Source: an uncultured Methylophaga sp.
GTDB lineage: Bacteria; Pseudomonadota; Gammaproteobacteria; GCF-002020875
Assembly: GCA_937877715.1 (NCBI GenBank)
Contig: CALEHW010000066.1
Span: 1-64,000 of the forward strand
Length of the DNA: 64,000 nucleotides
Direction: 5' to 3'
Shown: positions 49,438 to 59,241 of the stretch, piece after piece
Layout of the letters: every line of letters begins with the position of its first letter
Numbering within the stretch: position 1 is the stretch's first letter
Made by a program: the position numbers and the translations under genes
Notes under the pieces: generated by a model
The model's database searches: none
The model's input: the letters and a program-made list of their open reading frames with translations, nothing else
What the model was told of the DNA's origin: nothing

Positions 49438-50400
49438 ATGAAATCCACAGCAGAAAATCACCAGGTACGCTACCTTGAAATCGGGGCGGAACAGCACGGG
49501 CAACGGATTGACAACTTTCTGATTACCAAACTCAAAGGGGTCCCCAAGAGCCGTATCTACCGTATCATCAGGAAGGGTGAGGTGCGGGTCAACAAGAAGC
49601 GGGTAAAACAGACCAGCCGGCTGCAACAGGGTGACTTGGTGCGGATTCCACCGATACGCACTGCAGGGAAGTGTGCCCCGCTAGCCAGATCATCGGTCAA
49701 GTGGATTGAGGATGCCATTCTCTATGAGGACAATCTGCTGCTGGTGCTGGATAAACCATCGGGTATTGCGGTCCATGGTGGCTCCGGAATTAGTTACGGG
49801 GTAATCGAGGCGCTACGTGCCCTGCGCAGCGAGGCGGTCAATTATGAGTTGGTTCACCGCCTGGACCGTGCAACCTCCGGAGTGTTGCTGATTGCAAAAA
49901 AGAGGAGTGCGCTACGATTTATGCATGATCTGATTCGTGATCACGGAATGGAGAAGCGTTATCTGGCGCTGATGGCAGGAAAGATGCGCAAGTCCAAGGT
50001 GGTGCTGGCACCACTGAGCAAGAGTATGTTGCGTTCGGGGGAGCGTATGGTGCGGGTCGATCCTGAGGGCAAGAGTGCCGAGAGTCGTTTTATCCCGCGC
50101 CTGTCCTGTGAATCCTCTACTCTGGTAGAGGTGGAGATTGTGACCGGCCGCACCCACCAGATTCGGGTCCATGGGGCCCATATAGGACACCCGCTGGCAG
50201 GGGATGAGCGTTACGGTCTGCAAGAGTACAACCAGCAGATGTCCGACATGGGGCTGGGGCGCCTCTTTCTGCACGCCCGGGAGCTGGTCTTTCCCCATCC
50301 TGCAGACGGCACCACCATGCGAATCGAGGCCCCGCTTCCACAGCGTCTGGCTGAGGTAGTGGCACGAATTGAGAAGAGTGAGTCATGCCGCCACTTTTGA
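49438..50400 (+). CDS. rluC: 23S rRNA pseudouridine synthase RluC
   Basis: RluC makes pseudouridines 955, 2504 and 2580 in 23S rRNA. An N-terminal S4 domain (QRIDNFLITKLKGVPKSRIYRIIRKGEVRVNKKRVK) precedes the RluA-type catalytic domain with HRLDRATSGVLLIAKK (catalytic D143) and the GRTHQIRVHGAHIGHPLAGDERYG segment. I chose the ATG at 49438, giving 320 residues; the frame stays open for 20 codons upstream without family similarity. It is divergent from rne, as in E. coli. Confidence 0.95.
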   Translation: MKSTAENHQVRYLEIGAEQHGQRIDNFLITKLKGVPKSRIYRIIRKGEVRVNKKRVKQTSRLQQGDLVRIPPIRTAGKCAPLARSSVKWIEDAILYEDNLLLVLDKPSGIAVHGGSGISYGVIEALRALRSEAVNYELVHRLDRATSGVLLIAKKRSALRFMHDLIRDHGMEKRYLALMAGKMRKSKVVLAPLSKSMLRSGERMVRVDPEGKSAESRFIPRLSCESSTLVEVEIVTGRTHQIRVHGAHIGHPLAGDERYGLQEYNQQMSDMGLGRLFLHARELVFPHPADGTTMRIEAPLPQRLAEVVARIEKSESCRHF

Positions 50401-51062
50401 GTCGCCCTGTTGAGCTGGTCATATTTGACTGGGACGGAACCTTGATGGACTCGGAGGAGGTGATCGTACACGCCATGTTGGGGGCGATTGGTGATCTTGG
50501 GCTTGAGTCTCGTTCCCATAGCGAGATCAGCAATATTATCGGGCTGGGTCTCAATGAGGCGGTTACCACGCTCTATCCGGGAACTGATGAGGCCTTTGCG
50601 CAGCAAGTGGCGGATGGCTATCGTGCCCACTTTTTCGGGACCTCACAGGGGAGAGATGATCTATTTCCGGGGGTTGAGGATCTGCTTGATGGTCTGAAGA
50701 GGGATGGGGTAATGATAGCGGTTGCAACCGGCAAGAGTCGCCGCGGTCTTGGTCTGGTGCTGGAGGAGACCGGGCTGGACAACCTGTTCCACTCTACACG
50801 TTGTGCTGATGAGACCTGCTCAAAACCTGATCCGCAGATGGTCAACGAGATTCTCCATGAGCTGCAGATCGAAAGGGAGGCTGCCCTGATGGTGGGAGAT
50901 ACAGAGTACGATCTGGTGATGGCGCAGCGGGCCGGGATCCCCTCGATCGGGGTCTGTTACGGGGTTCACTCCGCAGAGCGGTTACAGCGCCACGGCCCCA
51001 TTGCCTGTGTTGAGTCTATTGCAGCAATCAGGGAAATTCTGCCCCTTGCTGCTCCAGCATAG
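50385..51062 (+). CDS. HAD-superfamily phosphatase (Gph-like)
   Basis: The 225-residue protein has all four HAD motifs: D15 and D17 in FDWDGTLMDS, the Thr of VATGKSRRG, the Lys of CSKPDP and the acidic MVGDTEYDL. The cap region places it near phosphoglycolate-phosphatase-like HAD-IA enzymes. A HAD gene after rluC is common in non-enteric gammaproteobacteria. Its substrate cannot be told. It overlaps rluC by 16 bases at the start and maf by 35 bases at the end. Confidence 0.9.
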   Translation: MPPLLSRPVELVIFDWDGTLMDSEEVIVHAMLGAIGDLGLESRSHSEISNIIGLGLNEAVTTLYPGTDEAFAQQVADGYRAHFFGTSQGRDDLFPGVEDLLDGLKRDGVMIAVATGKSRRGLGLVLEETGLDNLFHSTRCADETCSKPDPQMVNEILHELQIEREAALMVGDTEYDLVMAQRAGIPSIGVCYGVHSAERLQRHGPIACVESIAAIREILPLAAPA

Positions 51063-51615
51063 AGACCAGACGAATAAGCGGTAACCCCATCAGTGCATTG
51101 GGGTCATCACCCTCAAGACGCTCGAACAGGGTAATTCCCAACCCCTCCGACTTGAAGCTTCCGGCACAATTGTATGGCTCCTCGGCGCGTAGATAGCGTT
51201 CGATTCTGTCACTGTCAAGATTGCGGAAATGGACCTGAAATGGCACCATCTCGGTTTGACTCTCTCCAGTTGACGAGTTGAGGAGGGTCACTCCGGTAAA
51301 GAATCGTACGCTGTTTCCCGAGGCTGCCGCAAGTTGCTGGACTGCCTTTTCGTGGGAGCCCGGTTTACCCAGGATCTTGCCGTTGATTACGGCAACCTGA
51401 TCGGATCCGATGATCAGATGAGCCGGATATCTGCGCCCAATCTCTGCCGCCTTCTCCTGGGAGAGACGTTCAACCAGTTGTTGCGGGGGCTCTCCATCAA
51501 GCGGGCTCTCATCAATATCTGGAGAGCTAGTCTCAAAAGGGAGCCGCAGTCGTGACAGTAGCTCCTTTCTGAAGGGGGAGCTGGAACCGAGAATCAACGG
51601 AAGTGGAAGGTTCAT
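51028..51615 (-). CDS. Maf/YceF-family nucleotide pyrophosphatase
   Basis: Maf proteins hydrolyse modified nucleotides; the YceF branch prefers 7-methyl-GTP. The start LPLILGSSSPFRKELLSRL, the central SDQVAVINGKILGKPGSHEKAVQQL and AEEPYNCAGSFKSEGLGITLFE are diagnostic, and the last looks like the YceF subgroup. Length is 195 residues. E. coli yceF is likewise opposite yceD-rpmF. It converges on the HAD gene with a 35-base overlap. Confidence 0.92.
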   Translation of the reverse strand: MNLPLPLILGSSSPFRKELLSRLRLPFETSSPDIDESPLDGEPPQQLVERLSQEKAAEIGRRYPAHLIIGSDQVAVINGKILGKPGSHEKAVQQLAAASGNSVRFFTGVTLLNSSTGESQTEMVPFQVHFRNLDSDRIERYLRAEEPYNCAGSFKSEGLGITLFERLEGDDPNALMGLPLIRLVSMLEQQGAEFP

Positions 51616-51668
51616 CTTGTAATTATTCTTTGACTTGTGGGGGGCGAGATCATAACATTTTTACCCTT

Positions 51669-52184
51669 ATGTCAGATCACTTTCCAAACCAGGCAGACCC
51701 GTTTCTGCTTGCATCATCCGCCGCAACAGTCGACCACTCATTTACCATCAAGGAATTTGAGCGTGTAGCCACACTACTGCTGGAGCAGAGTGGAACAGTA
51801 ACCGTTCATCTGCGGTTTGGTGTGGATGGGGCGCAGATCCCGTTCCTCTCCGGAGCACTCTCTGTGAATCTGCAGATTCCGTGTCAGCGCTGTATGGAGG
51901 CGATGACAGTACCTGTCGAGAGCAGTTTCAATATGGGGTTGATACGTAGTGAGGATGAGTCGAAATTACTGTCGGAACAGTATGAGCCGCTGCTGGTGGA
52001 TGGCAAGGCGTTTTCACTGCTGGAATTTGTGGAGGATGAGCTGATCCTGGCGATTCCAGTGGTGGTCACCCATGAGCCTGATGAGTGCAGTGCATCCCGA
52101 TATCTTCAGGATTCGACAGTTATCGAGGATGGAAAGGAGAGGGAGAATCCATTTCAGATTCTGCAACACTTAAAAAGTGACTAA
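51669..52184 (+). CDS. yceD: YceD/DUF177 protein, L32-linked 23S rRNA accumulation factor
   Basis: YceD precedes rpmF in most bacteria and is needed for normal 23S rRNA accumulation. The family core CQRCMEAMTVPVES, LLEFVEDELILAIPVVVTHEPDEC is present. I chose the ATG at 51669 (MSDHFPNQADPF), giving 171 residues; a longer frame would reach back over the maf start. It is divergent from maf. Confidence 0.9.
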   Translation: MSDHFPNQADPFLLASSAATVDHSFTIKEFERVATLLLEQSGTVTVHLRFGVDGAQIPFLSGALSVNLQIPCQRCMEAMTVPVESSFNMGLIRSEDESKLLSEQYEPLLVDGKAFSLLEFVEDELILAIPVVVTHEPDECSASRYLQDSTVIEDGKERENPFQILQHLKSD

Positions 52185-52225
52185 AGTAACCGTATAAAAG
52201 CCAAGCAAAACGGTAGAAATTCAAT

Positions 52226-52277
52226 TATAATTCGCACCACTATTTCGTAGCTACTCAACTGAGTTGCTGCTTTTTTT
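52226..52277 (+). promoter_or_regulatory. rpmF promoter with attenuator-like hairpin
   Basis: A perfect -10 TATAAT (52226-52231) has only a weak -35. The predicted start near 52238 is followed at once by a hairpin. GTAGC-T-ACTCA (52247-52257) pairs with TGAGT-T-GCTGC (52260-52270) with one mismatch and one wobble, then seven T residues run from 52271 to 52277. It could end yceD transcripts and also act as an attenuator ahead of rpmF. Confidence 0.65.
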
Positions 52278-52310
52278 ATTTTTGTATCCAATTTTGTTGG
52301 GAGAGATCCA

Positions 52311-52493
52311 ATGGCTGTACAGAAAAGCAAGAAGACCCGTTCAAGACGTGGCATGCGTCGTTCTCATGATGCATTGACCGCTCCATCACTCTCTGTTGAC
52401 GCAGAGACCGGTGAGACTCACCTGCGTCACCACGTGACCCCAGATGGCTACTACCGTGGCCGTAAAGTGGTTCAGAACAGCACCGAAGATTAA
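52311..52493 (+). CDS. rpmF: Ribosomal protein L32
   Basis: The 60-residue protein begins [22 protein letters not shown] and ends [15 protein letters not shown], the L32 pattern of the type without zinc cysteines. It sits between yceD and plsX in the conserved yceD-rpmF-plsX-fab order. A GGGAGAGATCC ribosome site precedes it. Confidence 0.98.
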   Translation: MAVQKSKKTRSRRGMRRSHDALTAPSLSVDAETGETHLRHHVTPDGYYRGRKVVQNSTED

Positions 52494-52520
52494 CTTCGTT
52501 ACCTGCAGTCTGTCTGGGGC

Positions 52521-53537
52521 ATGACGGCAACAATCTCTATTGACGCCATGGGCGGTGACTATGGTCTGGATGTCACCATCCCGGCCTCGCTCCAGGCACT
52601 TCGAAAAAATCGTTCACTCAATCTGATCCTTGTGGGGGATCGGGATGAGATCTCTGCGCGTCTGGAGTCTGCGGACAGCAAGTTCAAGAATAGAATCCAG
52701 GTGCATCATGCCTCCCAGCAGGTGGAGATGGATGAGCCCCCATCCAGTGCGCTACGCAAGAAGAGAGATTCATCCATGCGTGTAGCCATAAATCTTGTAA
52801 AGGATGGCGAGGCGGGCGCCTGTGTCAGTGCCGGAAATACTGGGGCGCTAATGGCTACCTCACGTTTTGTGCTGAAGATGCTTCCTGGTATTGATCGTCC
52901 CGCAATCAGTGCGGCACTCCCCACGGTTTGTGGAACCAGTTACATGCTGGATCTTGGTGCCAATATCGATGCCACCCCAGAGAGCCTGTTTCAGTTCTCG
53001 GTGATGGGAGCGGAGCTTGTAACTGCGATTACAGGCAAGAAGAATCCATCAATCGGTCTGCTCAATATCGGTGAAGAGGAGATCAAGGGTAACGAAATGG
53101 TCAAGCAGGCCGCGGATATTCTCTCTCGTAGCGATCTTAACTATTACGGTTTTATCGAGGGAGATGATATCTATAAGGGAACTGTTGACGTTGTTGTCTG
53201 TGACGGTTTTGTGGGAAATATTGCGCTCAAGGCAAGCGAGGGGCTGGCCCATATGGTGAGCCATTTTATCAGAACTGGATTCAGTAAAAACTTGCTGACC
53301 AAGATCTCTGGCCTGATTGCGCTTCCTGTTTTGAAGGCTTTTCGTAGCCGTATTGAGCCACGCAACTATAATGGTGCCAGCCTTCTTGGTCTGCGAGGGA
53401 TTGTGGTCAAGAGCCATGGAGGCACCGATATAATGGGATTTGGAAATGCGATTAATGTGGCAGTTGCTGAGGTGGAGCATGCAGTTCCACAGAAGATTGA
53501 TGCGCATCTGCATCGTACATTTGTCGAGGAAAAATAG
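52521..53537 (+). CDS. plsX: Phosphate acyltransferase PlsX
   Basis: PlsX makes acyl-phosphate from acyl-ACP for phospholipid synthesis. The start [21 protein letters not shown], the [28 protein letters not shown] block, [21 protein letters not shown] and [14 protein letters not shown] are typical. Length is 338 residues. Its stop shares one base with the fabH GTG start. Confidence 0.97.
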   Translation: MTATISIDAMGGDYGLDVTIPASLQALRKNRSLNLILVGDRDEISARLESADSKFKNRIQVHHASQQVEMDEPPSSALRKKRDSSMRVAINLVKDGEAGACVSAGNTGALMATSRFVLKMLPGIDRPAISAALPTVCGTSYMLDLGANIDATPESLFQFSVMGAELVTAITGKKNPSIGLLNIGEEEIKGNEMVKQAADILSRSDLNYYGFIEGDDIYKGTVDVVVCDGFVGNIALKASEGLAHMVSHFIRTGFSKNLLTKISGLIALPVLKAFRSRIEPRNYNGASLLGLRGIVVKSHGGTDIMGFGNAINVAVAEVEHAVPQKIDAHLHRTFVEEK

Positions 53538-54493
53538 TGAGCTACTCTAGAATCGTTGGTACTGGTGGTTATCTGCCGGAGGCAGTTCGCACCAATGCGG
53601 ACCTGGAAAAGATGATGGATACCTCCGATGAGTGGATTGTGGCTCGAACCGGCATCCGTACCCGCCATATTGCTGCCGAGAATGAGACCACCTGTGATCT
53701 GGCGGAGCAATCATCCAGGCAGGCCATAGAGGCTGCCGGAATTGATCTCAACGAAATCGATCTAATCATTGTGGCAACCACCACCCCAGACAAGATCTTT
53801 CCAAGTACCGCGTGCTTGCTACAGCAGAGACTCGATATTCATGGCTGCCCGGCATTTGATGTACAGGCGGTCTGTACCGGATTTGTCTATGCGCTCTCGG
53901 TTGCAGATAACTTTATCCGTGCCGGTTCTGCCAAATGCGCACTGGTTGTTGGTGCGGAGACGCTTTCCAGGATTGTGGATTGGAATGATCGTGGTACTGC
54001 AATTCTGTTTGGGGACGGTTCTGGGGCAGTGGTACTTAAGGCATCGGAGGAGCCTGGTGTTCTCTCTACCCATATTCATGCAGATGGTAAATATGAGGAG
54101 CTGCTACACGTTCCTGGAGGCATATCCAGTGGTTATGATGGTGAGCCCTATATCGAGATGAAGGGCAATGAGGTCTTCAAAATGGCAGTCAATACGCTGG
54201 GTCGTATTGTTGATGAGACTCTTGAAGCTAATCAGATGGAGAAGGAGGAGATCGATTGGCTGGTACCACATCAGGCGAATACTCGTATCATTGCAGCAAC
54301 AGCAAGGAAGCTGAAGATGTCGATGGATCATGTCATCCTGACTGTACAGGATCATGGCAACACCTCAGCTGCCTCGGTACCGCTGGCGCTTAATGAGGGT
54401 GTGCGTAGTGGAAAGATCAAAAAGGGGCAGACTATCCTGATGGAGGCTTTTGGTGGTGGCTTTACCTGGGGATCTGTTTTGGCCCGTCTGTAA
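53537..54493 (+). CDS. fabH: 3-oxoacyl-ACP synthase III FabH
   Basis: FabH condenses acetyl-CoA with malonyl-ACP to begin fatty-acid synthesis. The Cys-His-Asn triad is C113 ([11 protein letters not shown]), the His of [11 protein letters not shown] and the Asn of [10 protein letters not shown]. Length is 318 residues and the start is GTG. It belongs to the plsX-fabH-fabD-fabG-acpP-fabF series. Confidence 0.98.
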   Translation: MSYSRIVGTGGYLPEAVRTNADLEKMMDTSDEWIVARTGIRTRHIAAENETTCDLAEQSSRQAIEAAGIDLNEIDLIIVATTTPDKIFPSTACLLQQRLDIHGCPAFDVQAVCTGFVYALSVADNFIRAGSAKCALVVGAETLSRIVDWNDRGTAILFGDGSGAVVLKASEEPGVLSTHIHADGKYEELLHVPGGISSGYDGEPYIEMKGNEVFKMAVNTLGRIVDETLEANQMEKEEIDWLVPHQANTRIIAATARKLKMSMDHVILTVQDHGNTSAASVPLALNEGVRSGKIKKGQTILMEAFGGGFTWGSVLARL

Positions 54494-54532
54494 TTAACTA
54501 CTCCTGTAACCATTTAGAAAGGATAGGCAGTC

Positions 54533-55471
54533 ATGAAATTAGCATTTGTATTTCCCGGTCAGGGCTCACAATCGGTCGGTATGCTTTCTGAACTTGCCGA
54601 CAGTTACACGGTTGTCGGTGAAACCTTCAGTGAGGCATCTGATGCCTTAGGTATGGATCTGTGGGGCCTGGTTCAACAAGGGCCAAAAGAGAGCCTGAAC
54701 CAGACTACCAATACACAACCGGCCATGCTCGCTGCCGGGGTTGCCACCTGGAGAGTCTGGAATCAGCAGATGGATATCCGGCCCTCAATAATGGCTGGCC
54801 ACAGTCTGGGAGAGTATTCAGCTCTGGTCTGTGCAGGGGCACTCAATTTTGGAGATGCAGTCAAATTGGTTGCTGAGCGTGGCAGACTGATGCAGGAGGC
54901 TGTTCCCGAGGGTGAGGGGGCAATGGCGGCAATTCTGGGGCTGGAGGATGATCAGGTGCGCACTATCTGTAGTGATGCAGCAGGCAGTGGCGTGGTTGAG
55001 GCGGTCAATTTCAACTCTCCCGGGCAGGTGGTGATTGCTGGTAGCGCAGATGCTGTGGGACGTGCCATTGAAGCAGCAAAAGGGGCGGGCGCCAAGCGGG
55101 CACTTCCACTTCCGGTGAGTGTGCCATCGCACTCTTCACTTATGCATGGTGCAGCAGAACGTTTTGCGGAGGCAATGGCTCCTGTGGTCATAAACCCACC
55201 GGAGATTCCCATCATCAATAATGTTGATGTAAGTGCAGAGGTTGAGCCGGATTCCATTCGTGGAGCTCTTGCCCGCCAGCTCTATAATCCGGTACGCTGG
55301 GTAGAGATTATCAATGAGATGCATCGAGAAGGTGTTGATACATTGATAGAGTGTGGGCCTGGTAAGGTTCTTGCTGGACTCAATAGACGAATTGAGAGAA
55401 GTATGAAGGCGATGGCAGTTTTTGATGCCGGTAGTCTGGAGTCTGCCATTAATACGGTAAATGGAGAATAG
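54533..55471 (+). CDS. fabD: Malonyl-CoA:ACP transacylase FabD
   Basis: FabD moves malonyl from CoA to ACP. The start FVFPGQGSQSVGM, the nucleophile in GHSLGEYSAL (H90, S91), the VPSHSSLMHGA histidine and IECGPGKVLAGLNRR are all present. Length is 312 residues. fabG starts 2 bases after its stop. Confidence 0.98.
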   Translation: MKLAFVFPGQGSQSVGMLSELADSYTVVGETFSEASDALGMDLWGLVQQGPKESLNQTTNTQPAMLAAGVATWRVWNQQMDIRPSIMAGHSLGEYSALVCAGALNFGDAVKLVAERGRLMQEAVPEGEGAMAAILGLEDDQVRTICSDAAGSGVVEAVNFNSPGQVVIAGSADAVGRAIEAAKGAGAKRALPLPVSVPSHSSLMHGAAERFAEAMAPVVINPPEIPIINNVDVSAEVEPDSIRGALARQLYNPVRWVEIINEMHREGVDTLIECGPGKVLAGLNRRIERSMKAMAVFDAGSLESAINTVNGE

Positions 55472-55473
55472 TT

Positions 55474-56226
55474 ATGAGTAGTGCTGTCAGTCTTGAGGGT
55501 CAGGTTGCACTGGTAACAGGTGCCAGTCGTGGAATTGGGCGCTCTATTGCGCTAAAACTGGGAAAGATGGGTGCCTATGTGGTTGGAACTGCAACCTCTG
55601 ATGGTGGCGCTGAAAATATCTCTGTCTATATGGGGGAAGAGGGTATAAACGGCGAGGGGATGAATCTAAACGTGACTGATGGTGATGCAGTCAGTGTGAT
55701 TATCAAGCGTATTGCCGATGAGCATGGTGCAGTAACCATCCTGGTTAACAATGCGGGAATTACCCGTGACAATCTGTTGATGCGGATGAAAGAGGAGGAG
55801 TGGAGCGCCATTATGGATACTAATCTCACCTCTATCTATCGGGTTTCCAAAGCCTGCCTGCGGGGGATGATGAAGGCTCGTGCCGGACGCATCATAAGTA
55901 TTACCTCGGTTGTGGGTGTCATGGGTAATCCTGGGCAGTCCAACTATGCTGCAGCCAAGGCTGGGGTCATGGGATTCAGCAGGGCGTTGGCTCGTGAGGT
56001 TGCCTCTCGTGGCATTACTGTTAATACGGTTGCCCCGGGATTTATCGATACTGATATGACCAAGTCGTTGCCAGAGGAGCAGAAGGATGCACTAAAGACC
56101 CAGATTCCACTGGGTGCATTGGGGCAGCCGGAGGATATTGCAAATGCGGTCGGTTTTCTCGCCTCGGCAGATGCTTCCTATATCACCGGGCAGAACATCC
56201 ATGTAAATGGTGGCATGTACATGTAG
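55474..56226 (+). CDS. fabG: 3-oxoacyl-ACP reductase FabG
   Basis: FabG reduces beta-ketoacyl-ACP with NADPH. The short-chain dehydrogenase motifs are TGASRGIGRS, NNAGITRDNLLMRM, the catalytic Ser in ITSVVGVMG and the Y-x3-K of SNYAAAKAGV. APGFIDTDMT and ITGQNIHVNGGMYM close the fold. Length is 250 residues. Confidence 0.98.
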   Translation: MSSAVSLEGQVALVTGASRGIGRSIALKLGKMGAYVVGTATSDGGAENISVYMGEEGINGEGMNLNVTDGDAVSVIIKRIADEHGAVTILVNNAGITRDNLLMRMKEEEWSAIMDTNLTSIYRVSKACLRGMMKARAGRIISITSVVGVMGNPGQSNYAAAKAGVMGFSRALAREVASRGITVNTVAPGFIDTDMTKSLPEEQKDALKTQIPLGALGQPEDIANAVGFLASADASYITGQNIHVNGGMYM

Positions 56227-56270
56227 GAATTGGATACAGACCAAATTAGGTTTTGCAATAGAGAATATAG

Positions 56271-56279
56271 TGGTAAAAT
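56271..56279 (+). promoter_or_regulatory. Extended -10 promoter for acpP
   Basis: TGGTAAAAT (TG at 56271, TAAAAT at 56274-56279) is an extended -10, with TTTGCA (56252-56257) at a 16-base spacing as a partial -35. It would give the very highly expressed acpP its own transcript with a leader of about 60 bases. Confidence 0.6.
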
Positions 56280-56347
56280 CAGCCACAATTTTTCAACCAT
56301 CGTTGTAAAATTGAAAAGAGATAAACAACAAATCGTAGAGGATTCAA

Positions 56348-56584
56348 ATGAGCGATATTCAAGTACAGGTTACTAAAATTGTTGCAGAGCAGTTGGGGGT
56401 TGATGAGGGTGAGATCAACAATGAGTCATCCTTTGTAGATGATCTTGGTGCAGACTCACTGGACACAGTTGAGCTGGTGATGGCTCTGGAAGAGGAGTTT
56501 GGTTGCGAAATCCCTGATGATGAGGCTGAGAAGATCACCACAGTTCAGCTGGCCATTGACTACATCAACAAGGCGAACGGCTAA
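56348..56584 (+). CDS. acpP: Acyl carrier protein
   Basis: The 78-residue acidic protein carries the phosphopantetheine serine S37 in [21 protein letters not shown]. Its sequence closely matches E. coli AcpP. It lies between fabG and fabF with its own predicted promoter and a downstream terminator. Confidence 0.99.
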   Translation: MSDIQVQVTKIVAEQLGVDEGEINNESSFVDDLGADSLDTVELVMALEEEFGCEIPDDEAEKITTVQLAIDYINKANG

Positions 56585-56650
56585 CTACGGTAGAACTGCA
56601 AATATCGTTTTCACTACGATTATTTGAAAAAGTTGATTGAAGACCGAAAG

Positions 56651-56682
56651 AGCCGCACTTCATGCCAGAAGTGCGGCTTTTT
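56651..56682 (+). terminator. Terminator between acpP and fabF
   Basis: AGCCGCACTTC (56651-56661) pairs perfectly with GAAGTGCGGCT (56668-56678) over a 6-base loop, then T residues run to 56682. The short T-run suggests partial termination, giving much acpP message with some read-through into fabF. Confidence 0.88.
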
Positions 56683-56701
56683 AAATTGATAGGGAAACAA
56701 A

Positions 56702-57946
56702 ATGAAGGGTGATAGACGTGTTGTTGTGACAGGGCTGGGAATGGTATCTCCTGTCGGAAATACGGTTGATGAGAGCTGGAAGAATATTCTTGCTGGAGTG
56801 AGTGGGGCTGGGCCGGTCCCCCATTTTGATGCTGCAGAGTTTCCAGTCACCTTCTCATGTTCTGTAAAAGATAGTTTTGACCCGCTGGAGTACCTAACTA
56901 AAAAAGATCTTCGCAAGATGGATGCCTTCATACATTACGGCATGGCTGCCGGAGTTCAGGCCTTCCGTGACTCCGGACTGGAGATTACGGATGAGAATGC
57001 ATTCCGTATAGGTGTATCGATAGGTTCCGGTATTGGCGGTCTGCCAGGTATAGAGAAGGGGCGAGATTCACTGGTGAATGGCGGCCCCAGAAAGGTATCC
57101 CCATTTTTTGTCCCCTCCAATATCATCAATATGGTCTCTGGAAATCTTTCCATCATGATTGGTGCCAAGGGTCCAAATACCGCCATTGTTACAGCCTGTA
57201 GCTCTGCCACCCATAGTATTGGTGATGCGGCACGGATGATCGTCTATGGTGATGCAGATGTAATGATTACAGGTGGTGCTGAAAATGCCACCTGCCCAGT
57301 TGGACTAAGTGGGTTTGCTCAGGCTAAGGCACTCTCTTCCCGTAATGATGATCCACAAACAGCTAGCCGCCCATGGGATGTTGACCGTGACGGTTTTGTC
57401 TTGGGTGATGGTGCTGGTGTGATGGTGCTTGAGGAGTATGAGCATGCCAAGGCGCGCGGTGCCAATATCTATGCCGAGGTGACTGGGTTTGGGATGAGTG
57501 GCGATGCTTATCATATGACTTCACCATCACCTGGCGGAGAAGGAGCGTCTCGCTGTATGGACAGTGCGCTGGCAGATGCTGGTATTAACCCTGAAGAGAT
57601 TGATTACATAAATGCACATGGTACATCTACCCCGGCAGGTGACCTTGCAGAGACCTCCGCAGTGAAAAAATCATTTGGTGACCATGCCTATAAGGTTGCG
57701 GTCAACTCCACAAAATCGATGACCGGACACCTGTTGGGCGCGGCTGGTGGCATTGAGGCCATCTTCTCTATTCTTGCAATCAGAGATCAGGTCTCCCCAC
57801 CTACCACCAACATCTTCAACCAGGATCCGGAGTGTGATCTGGACTATGTTGCCAATACGGCGCGTGAGATGAAGATTGATGTCGCAATGTCTAATTCGTT
57901 CGGCTTTGGTGGAACCAACGGAACTGTTGTCCTGAAAAAGATGTGA
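56702..57946 (+). CDS. fabF: 3-oxoacyl-ACP synthase II FabF
   Basis: FabF elongates acyl-ACP chains, including the C16:1 to C18:1 step. The Cys-His-His triad is C166 ([12 protein letters not shown]), the His of [11 protein letters not shown] and the His of [18 protein letters not shown]. Length is 414 residues. The pabB GTG start overlaps its end by 4 bases. Confidence 0.98.
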   Translation: MKGDRRVVVTGLGMVSPVGNTVDESWKNILAGVSGAGPVPHFDAAEFPVTFSCSVKDSFDPLEYLTKKDLRKMDAFIHYGMAAGVQAFRDSGLEITDENAFRIGVSIGSGIGGLPGIEKGRDSLVNGGPRKVSPFFVPSNIINMVSGNLSIMIGAKGPNTAIVTACSSATHSIGDAARMIVYGDADVMITGGAENATCPVGLSGFAQAKALSSRNDDPQTASRPWDVDRDGFVLGDGAGVMVLEEYEHAKARGANIYAEVTGFGMSGDAYHMTSPSPGGEGASRCMDSALADAGINPEEIDYINAHGTSTPAGDLAETSAVKKSFGDHAYKVAVNSTKSMTGHLLGAAGGIEAIFSILAIRDQVSPPTTNIFNQDPECDLDYVANTAREMKIDVAMSNSFGFGGTNGTVVLKKM

Positions 57947-59241
57947 TTGACCTGCTTGCGCTGCATGCGGCAAATCCGGAGCGCTACCCATATCTGCTTG
58001 AGAGTGCTGCATCCAGCAGTGGCGTGCAGTGGGATATCCTTTTCGCCTTTCCGCAACAGACAATAGATACTGATGATGGAGGCTTTCTTGCTACGCTGGA
58101 TGCCAGCTGGAACAGAGCCAGCAAAGATGAGAGGGTAGACAAAAGCATCCCTTTTCGTGGAGGGTGGTTTCTGTTTCTGGATTACGAACTCGTTCATGAG
58201 ATTGAGCCGGTACTTTTATCCAGTAAGAAAGAGTCTCGGTCGATTTCCAGATCATATGCCACCCGCATACCGGCAGCTATTCTTCAGGAGCACTCAACTG
58301 GCCACATCTATTTTATGGACGAGGATGGTGAGCTGACAGATAGAGTCAGGCTCATGCAGGAGGATCTCTCAAACCCGGAGTCACTACATCACCCAGCAGC
58401 GGAAACCATACCAGCCACAATCATTGAGGAGCCATCCGGCAAATTTCTTGATGGTGTCGAGAAGATCAAACACTATATCGTCGAGGGTGATGTCTTTCAG
58501 GTAAATCTCTCCCGCAAGTGGCAGGGTGAGCTCTCTGAGCTGGTAGAGCCATACCAGATATATCAGAGGCTAAGAGAGAGCAATCCGGCCCCGTTTGCAG
58601 GGCTGGCTGTTCGCAATGGCATGGCAGTTATCAGCTCATCTCCCGAGCGGCTGATCAGGGTTACTGATGGGGTTGCCGAAACCAGACCCATTGCAGGCAC
58701 TCATCCACGTAGTGCGGAATCTGATGAGGATGAGAAGCTATCTGAGATGTTGTTGGCACACCCCAAGGAGCAGGCGGAACACATTATGCTGATTGACCTG
58801 GAGCGTAATGATCTGGGCCGTGTCTGCAAACCAGGAACTATCGAGGTGGATGAGTTGATGGTGCTGGAGAGTTATGCTCATGTCCATCATATCGTATCCA
58901 ATGTTGGCGGGAAGCTGCAGGATGGCGTTACTCCCGGTGATGTTATTCGTGCGCTCTTCCCGGGTGGTACCATTACCGGATGCCCCAAGGTGCGCTGTAT
59001 GGAGATTATAGATGAGCTGGAGCCGGAACCACGCGGCGGATATACAGGGAGTTTCGGCTACCTAAACCACAATGGCGATATGGATCTGAATATTCTGATA
59101 CGAACTATCACCCAAGAGGGTAACACTGTCTCTCTACGTGCGGGTGCCGGTATTGTTCACGACTCCATTCCACAGAGAGAGCTGGAGGAGACCCGGGCCA
59201 AGGCGAGAGGGATGTTGATGGCGTTGGGGGTTGAGACGTGA
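57943..59241 (+). CDS. pabB: Aminodeoxychorismate synthase component I (PabB-type)
   Basis: PabB turns chorismate and ammonia into aminodeoxychorismate for folate synthesis. The chorismate-binding domain shows [59 protein letters not shown] and [23 protein letters not shown]. The catalytic lysine of the E. coli PIKGT motif is replaced by alanine here (RPIAGT, A251), as in anthranilate synthases. Direct overlap with pabC (4 bases) still argues for the PABA pathway. TrpE-like activity is the alternative. The start is GTG and the length 432 residues. Confidence 0.85.
   Translation: MIDLLALHAANPERYPYLLESAASSSGVQWDILFAFPQQTIDTDDGGFLATLDASWNRASKDERVDKSIPFRGGWFLFLDYELVHEIEPVLLSSKKESRSISRSYATRIPAAILQEHSTGHIYFMDEDGELTDRVRLMQEDLSNPESLHHPAAETIPATIIEEPSGKFLDGVEKIKHYIVEGDVFQVNLSRKWQGELSELVEPYQIYQRLRESNPAPFAGLAVRNGMAVISSSPERLIRVTDGVAETRPIAGTHPRSAESDEDEKLSEMLLAHPKEQAEHIMLIDLERNDLGRVCKPGTIEVDELMVLESYAHVHHIVSNVGGKLQDGVTPGDVIRALFPGGTITGCPKVRCMEIIDELEPEPRGGYTGSFGYLNHNGDMDLNILIRTITQEGNTVSLRAGAGIVHDSIPQRELEETRAKARGMLMALGVET

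Noticed and set aside
49110-49478. Plus-strand frame of 122 codons between rne and rluC
   Set aside because: Its sequence has no family resemblance, it lacks a good ribosome site, and it runs out of frame into rluC. The region fits better as regulatory DNA.
57943-59241. Calling this gene trpE because of RPIAGT
   Set aside because: It overlaps pabC directly and no trp genes are nearby, so PabB is the better call; the motif is reported as a finding.
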